This document shows positions 63,420 to 64,000 of a DNA stretch of 64,000 bases, piece by piece. The notes beneath the pieces are model-generated. The model was not told the DNA's origin. It made no database searches and was given only the letters and a program-made list of their open reading frames with translations. This DNA comes from Hyperoodon ampullatus (Eukaryota > Chordata > Mammalia > Artiodactyla > Ziphiidae). Position 1 is the stretch's first letter. Every line of letters begins with the position of its first letter. Where the stretch lies: assembly GCA_949752795.1 (NCBI GenBank), contig OX457061.1:125746530-125810529 (forward strand), written 5' to 3'. The translations under genes and the position numbers were made by a program.

Positions 63420-64000
63420 CTGTCTGAAGAAATTCCTTTGGCAGTTCTTTTAGGTTAGGTGTGTTGGCTATAAATCCTCTTAGTTTTATTTCATCTTTAT
63501 TTCTAAACAGTATTTTCGATGGTTGTAGTATTTTGGGTTGACAGTTCATTTCTGTTTTCATTTAAAAAGTTACTTCACTGCTTTCTGTCCTCCATAGTTT
63601 TTGAAGAGAAATCCTCACCTTCATTTCTCCTGCAGGTATGTCTTATTTTTCTCTGGATGCTTCCAGATTCTTTCTTTGTCCTTAGTTTCCAGCGGTGTGA
63701 TTAAGTTGTCTCTGGGCATGGATTTCTTTAGGTTTATTCTGTTGGTGGTTTGGTAAGTTTCTTGAACTTGTAGATTTATGCCTTATGCCATGTTTGAGCC
63801 ATGATTTCTTCAAATATTTTTTCAGCTCTGTGCTCTTTCTCTTCTCTGGTTCTCTGATGACATGAATGTTAGACCTTTTGTTCTTGTTCCACAGGTTTGT
63901 GAAGCTCTGTTCAGTTTTTTACAGTTTTTTTCTCTGTTGTTCAGATTGGTTAATTTCTGTTGTTTTCAGGTTCACTTCCTCTTTCCGCTTTCATCTTTAT
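63420..64000 (-). mobile_element. Old L1/HAL1 ORF1-type relic, continues past window
   Basis: The reverse strand resembles the ORF1 region of old L1. On the + strand it reads 'tttcttgaacttgtagattt', 'catgatttcttcaaatattt' and 'gatgacatgaatgttagacc', parallel to 5740-5900 in the clear L1. It runs to the end of the window. Confidence 0.6.

Overview
The window is mammalian intronic DNA carrying the middle of one protein-coding gene, NEK1 (NIMA-related serine/threonine kinase 1), on the + strand. Fourteen coding exons can be placed to the base between 8216 and 52987. They splice with intact GT-AG borders and matching phases into 1350 nt, which is 450 codons. These correspond to about residues 105-554 of a human-length NEK1: the C-lobe of the kinase domain, the basic linker, and the start of the coiled-coil region. 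The first ~104 residues (N-lobe and hinge) lie left of the window, and the C-terminal half lies to the right. No second functional gene was found.

Organism: the interspersed repeats are tRNA-derived CHR-type SINEs in two forms. One is a ~200-bp young form opening with a 'ggcttccctggtggcgcagtgg' type head, and the other is a ~300-bp older form. Together with the L1 subfamily they point to a cetartiodactyl. The many young short-form copies, several with clean target-site duplications (TSDs) and long A-tails, suggest a cetacean (whale or dolphin). This is inferred from repeats, not from a database match.

Layout. 1-8215 is intron holding a near-full-length L1 (817-6649, minus strand) with a 14-bp TSD and two nested young SINEs. 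8216-22677 holds seven exons (kinase C-lobe and linker) with relics of L1/HAL1, MIR, an LTR and a MER5-like element. The 10.3-kb intron 22678-32940 holds a GC-rich L2 relic (24400-26940), L1 3' ends and several SINEs. 32941-34007 is a cluster of four small in-frame exons with short introns, one of which is mostly SINE. The 5.4-kb intron that follows has an MLT1-like LTR and L1/L2 relics. Two exons lie at 39413-39787; the second is a symmetric 132-nt cassette with a non-consensus donor. The 13.1-kb intron 39788-52884 collects young SINEs, an inverted L1, a Tigger relic, a tiny mariner and a MER2-type MITE (short non-autonomous DNA transposon). The last exon is at 52885-52987. It is followed by a HAL1-like element carrying an RPL17 processed pseudogene and a SINE at the same target site, then L2 and L1 relics to the end.

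No new gene system, RNA gene or CRISPR-like array is visible. The most informative observations are genomic: an L1 copy with 5' inversion and a possible 3' transduction (43920-45250), a double insertion into one target (55140-56038), and the NEK1 cassette exon with its short, open-frame introns.
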